A DNA stretch of 5,402 nt from Bacteriovoracaceae bacterium (GTDB lineage Bacteria > Bdellovibrionota > Bacteriovoracia > Bacteriovoracales > Bacteriovoracaceae), in contig CANETG010000198.1 in NCBI GenBank assembly GCA_947440875.1, positions 1-5,402 of the forward strand, given 5' to 3'. A model generated the notes under the pieces. The model was not told where the DNA came from and made no database searches. It was given only the letters and a program-made list of their open reading frames with translations. Positions within the stretch are counted from its first letter, which is position 1; each line of letters begins with the position of its first letter. This document shows, in pieces, positions 4,428-5,402 of this stretch. Made by a program: the position numbers and the translations under genes.

Positions 4428-5402
4428 TCACCAGGTAAATTCGGGAAGATCCTTACGGACAGGCTTCCACTTTTTGTTTTTTGGGTAATTGAGAATAAGA
4501 TAGGATTTTTTGGCAGGTGACACTGAGCCCGAGAGCTTGGCAGGCTCGACTCCGTCTACGGTTAAGGAGCTTAAGTTGAGGGTCTTATTTTTCAGGGAGA
4601 CATTCCAAGTCTGATCAGGAGCAGCAGTGACATCTAGTGCAAATTCACTCCACATTTTCTGGATGAAACTTAGTGAATCTCCCTTTGGAATCTTGAGCGT
4701 AGAGAGTTTCATTTGAGTTAGCCAAGTTCCCTCGTTCCAAGTTCCGGCCCATTTGCCTTCAACTTTTCCTGTGAGGATTCCACCTTCAGCAGAAAATAAT
4801 GGACCAAAAAAGAGGAAGCCAGGAGACCATTGAAACTTGTTCGACACAAGCGAGACGTTCTCTACCTTATCTTTTGCCATGTAATCAAACTTCAGTTCAC
4901 CAGCGCCCTTCAGATCCAACTGGTAGAATCTTTCGAGTGGAGTGTGGCCATGAAATAATGTTCCACTGACCCTTGACTCCCCTTGAAGACAATCCTTAAT
5001 AACAATTTTAGAAGAGTAGTAGTGCGGAAAAGTCAGTGCCCTAAACTGCGGCCATGTCATTTGCACTTTCATCGCCGGATTGATGTCGATCCCGTCGAAT
5101 CCAGTTTCTTCGATGAACTGAACAACTTCCCCCTTAGGAATATCAATTATCGAGCGTCGAAAAAAACTCACTTCCCTTCTCGGTGTGAGAAATGAAGTCT
5201 CCCACTTTGAATCGGAGAATGAAAACTGCCACTTGCCAGCATATGTGTGCTCAGAATCCAGAGGAAAAACTCCATCGAAGCTAAATCGAGATTCGAGCTT
5301 TAGATTTTCATCTTTTAAATTTCTTCTGAGTCTAAGCTTACCCACAGAGGGACCAGAGAGAGCGGGGAGATAGGGATTCTTAAGTTCTTCAGAAAAAATG
5401 CC
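4428..5402 (-). CDS. AsmA-like envelope protein, 5'-partial
   Basis: The frame is open to the right edge, so the N-terminus is missing; 324 residues and the stop are visible. An in-frame GTG at 5345 could be mistaken for a start, but the same frame continues upstream without a stop (ending LPALSGPSVGKLRLRR), so it is probably internal. The visible part is a chain of alternating beta-strands rich in Gly, Ser, Trp and Phe, with recurring blocks such as GGILTGKVEGKWAGTW, MKLSTLKIPKGDSLSF and LSSLTVDGVEPAKLSGSVSP. This pattern is typical of AsmA/DUF748-like and GspN-like proteins. These are usually anchored by one N-terminal membrane helix, with a long beta-rich part in the periplasm, and are linked to outer-membrane lipid transport or assembly. 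GspN of type II secretion is an alternative. There is no membrane helix in the visible part. It is the first visible gene of the leftward operon and ends 4 nt before mtnA. Confidence 0.75.
   Translation of the reverse strand, partial: GIFSEELKNPYLPALSGPSVGKLRLRRNLKDENLKLESRFSFDGVFPLDSEHTYAGKWQFSFSDSKWETSFLTPRREVSFFRRSIIDIPKGEVVQFIEETGFDGIDINPAMKVQMTWPQFRALTFPHYYSSKIVIKDCLQGESRVSGTLFHGHTPLERFYQLDLKGAGELKFDYMAKDKVENVSLVSNKFQWSPGFLFFGPLFSAEGGILTGKVEGKWAGTWNEGTWLTQMKLSTLKIPKGDSLSFIQKMWSEFALDVTAAPDQTWNVSLKNKTLNLSSLTVDGVEPAKLSGSVSPAKKSYLILNYPKNKKWKPVRKDLPEFTW

Noticed and set aside
5343..5345. GTG at 5345 as the true start of the AsmA-like gene
   Set aside because: The frame continues without a stop to the window edge and encodes protein-like sequence, and no convincing Shine-Dalgarno site precedes the GTG. 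The gene is better treated as 5'-partial.
4983..5373. Plus-strand open frames (4983-5195 and 5185-5373) antisense to the AsmA-like gene
   Set aside because: They are short, Arg/Ser/His-rich translations typical of antisense shadows, with no ribosome binding site.

Overview
The window (about 43% G+C by eye, densely coded) looks like the chromosome of a Gram-negative bacterium. The overall protein character recalls the Bdellovibrionota (Bdellovibrio/Bacteriovorax-type predators): a moderate G+C, lysine/glutamate-rich hypothetical proteins, a stand-alone FliG-like protein, and an AsmA-like protein of the envelope type. This placement is an impression, not a demonstrated assignment. I see no rRNA, tRNA, insertion sequence, CRISPR array or phage gene.

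Layout: (1) At the left edge is a leftward, 3'-truncated gene (1-1020) for a single-pass membrane protein with a helix-turn-helix-like segment before its membrane helix. (2) A short divergent intergenic region (1021-1140) follows. It holds a plausible rightward sigma-70 promoter, paired short repeats and a leader hairpin. (3) A two-gene rightward unit encodes a 137-residue coiled-coil protein (1141-1554) and a 143-residue protein resembling the C-terminal, torque-generating domain of the flagellar switch protein FliG (1595-2026). (4) A tightly packed leftward operon fills the rest (5402 back to 2023). In transcription order it encodes an AsmA-like protein (5' end outside the window), methylthioribose-1-phosphate isomerase MtnA, a short Ppx/GppA-family phosphatase, and a stand-alone cyclic-nucleotide-binding-like domain. 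Its genes are separated by 4 nt or overlap by 4 and 16 nt, so translational coupling is likely. The rightward and leftward units converge with overlapping stop codons.

How they may work together: MtnA belongs to methionine salvage, but no other salvage gene is visible here. The Ppx/GppA-type enzyme would act on polyphosphate or pppGpp, and the coupled cNMP-like domain could be its sensory partner. The divergent membrane HTH protein could control the coiled-coil/FliG-like pair. These links rest on gene order alone.

The least ordinary parts are the truncated FliG-like protein paired with a coiled-coil protein, and the cNMP-like domain that lacks its phosphate-binding arginine and is coupled to the Ppx/GppA gene.
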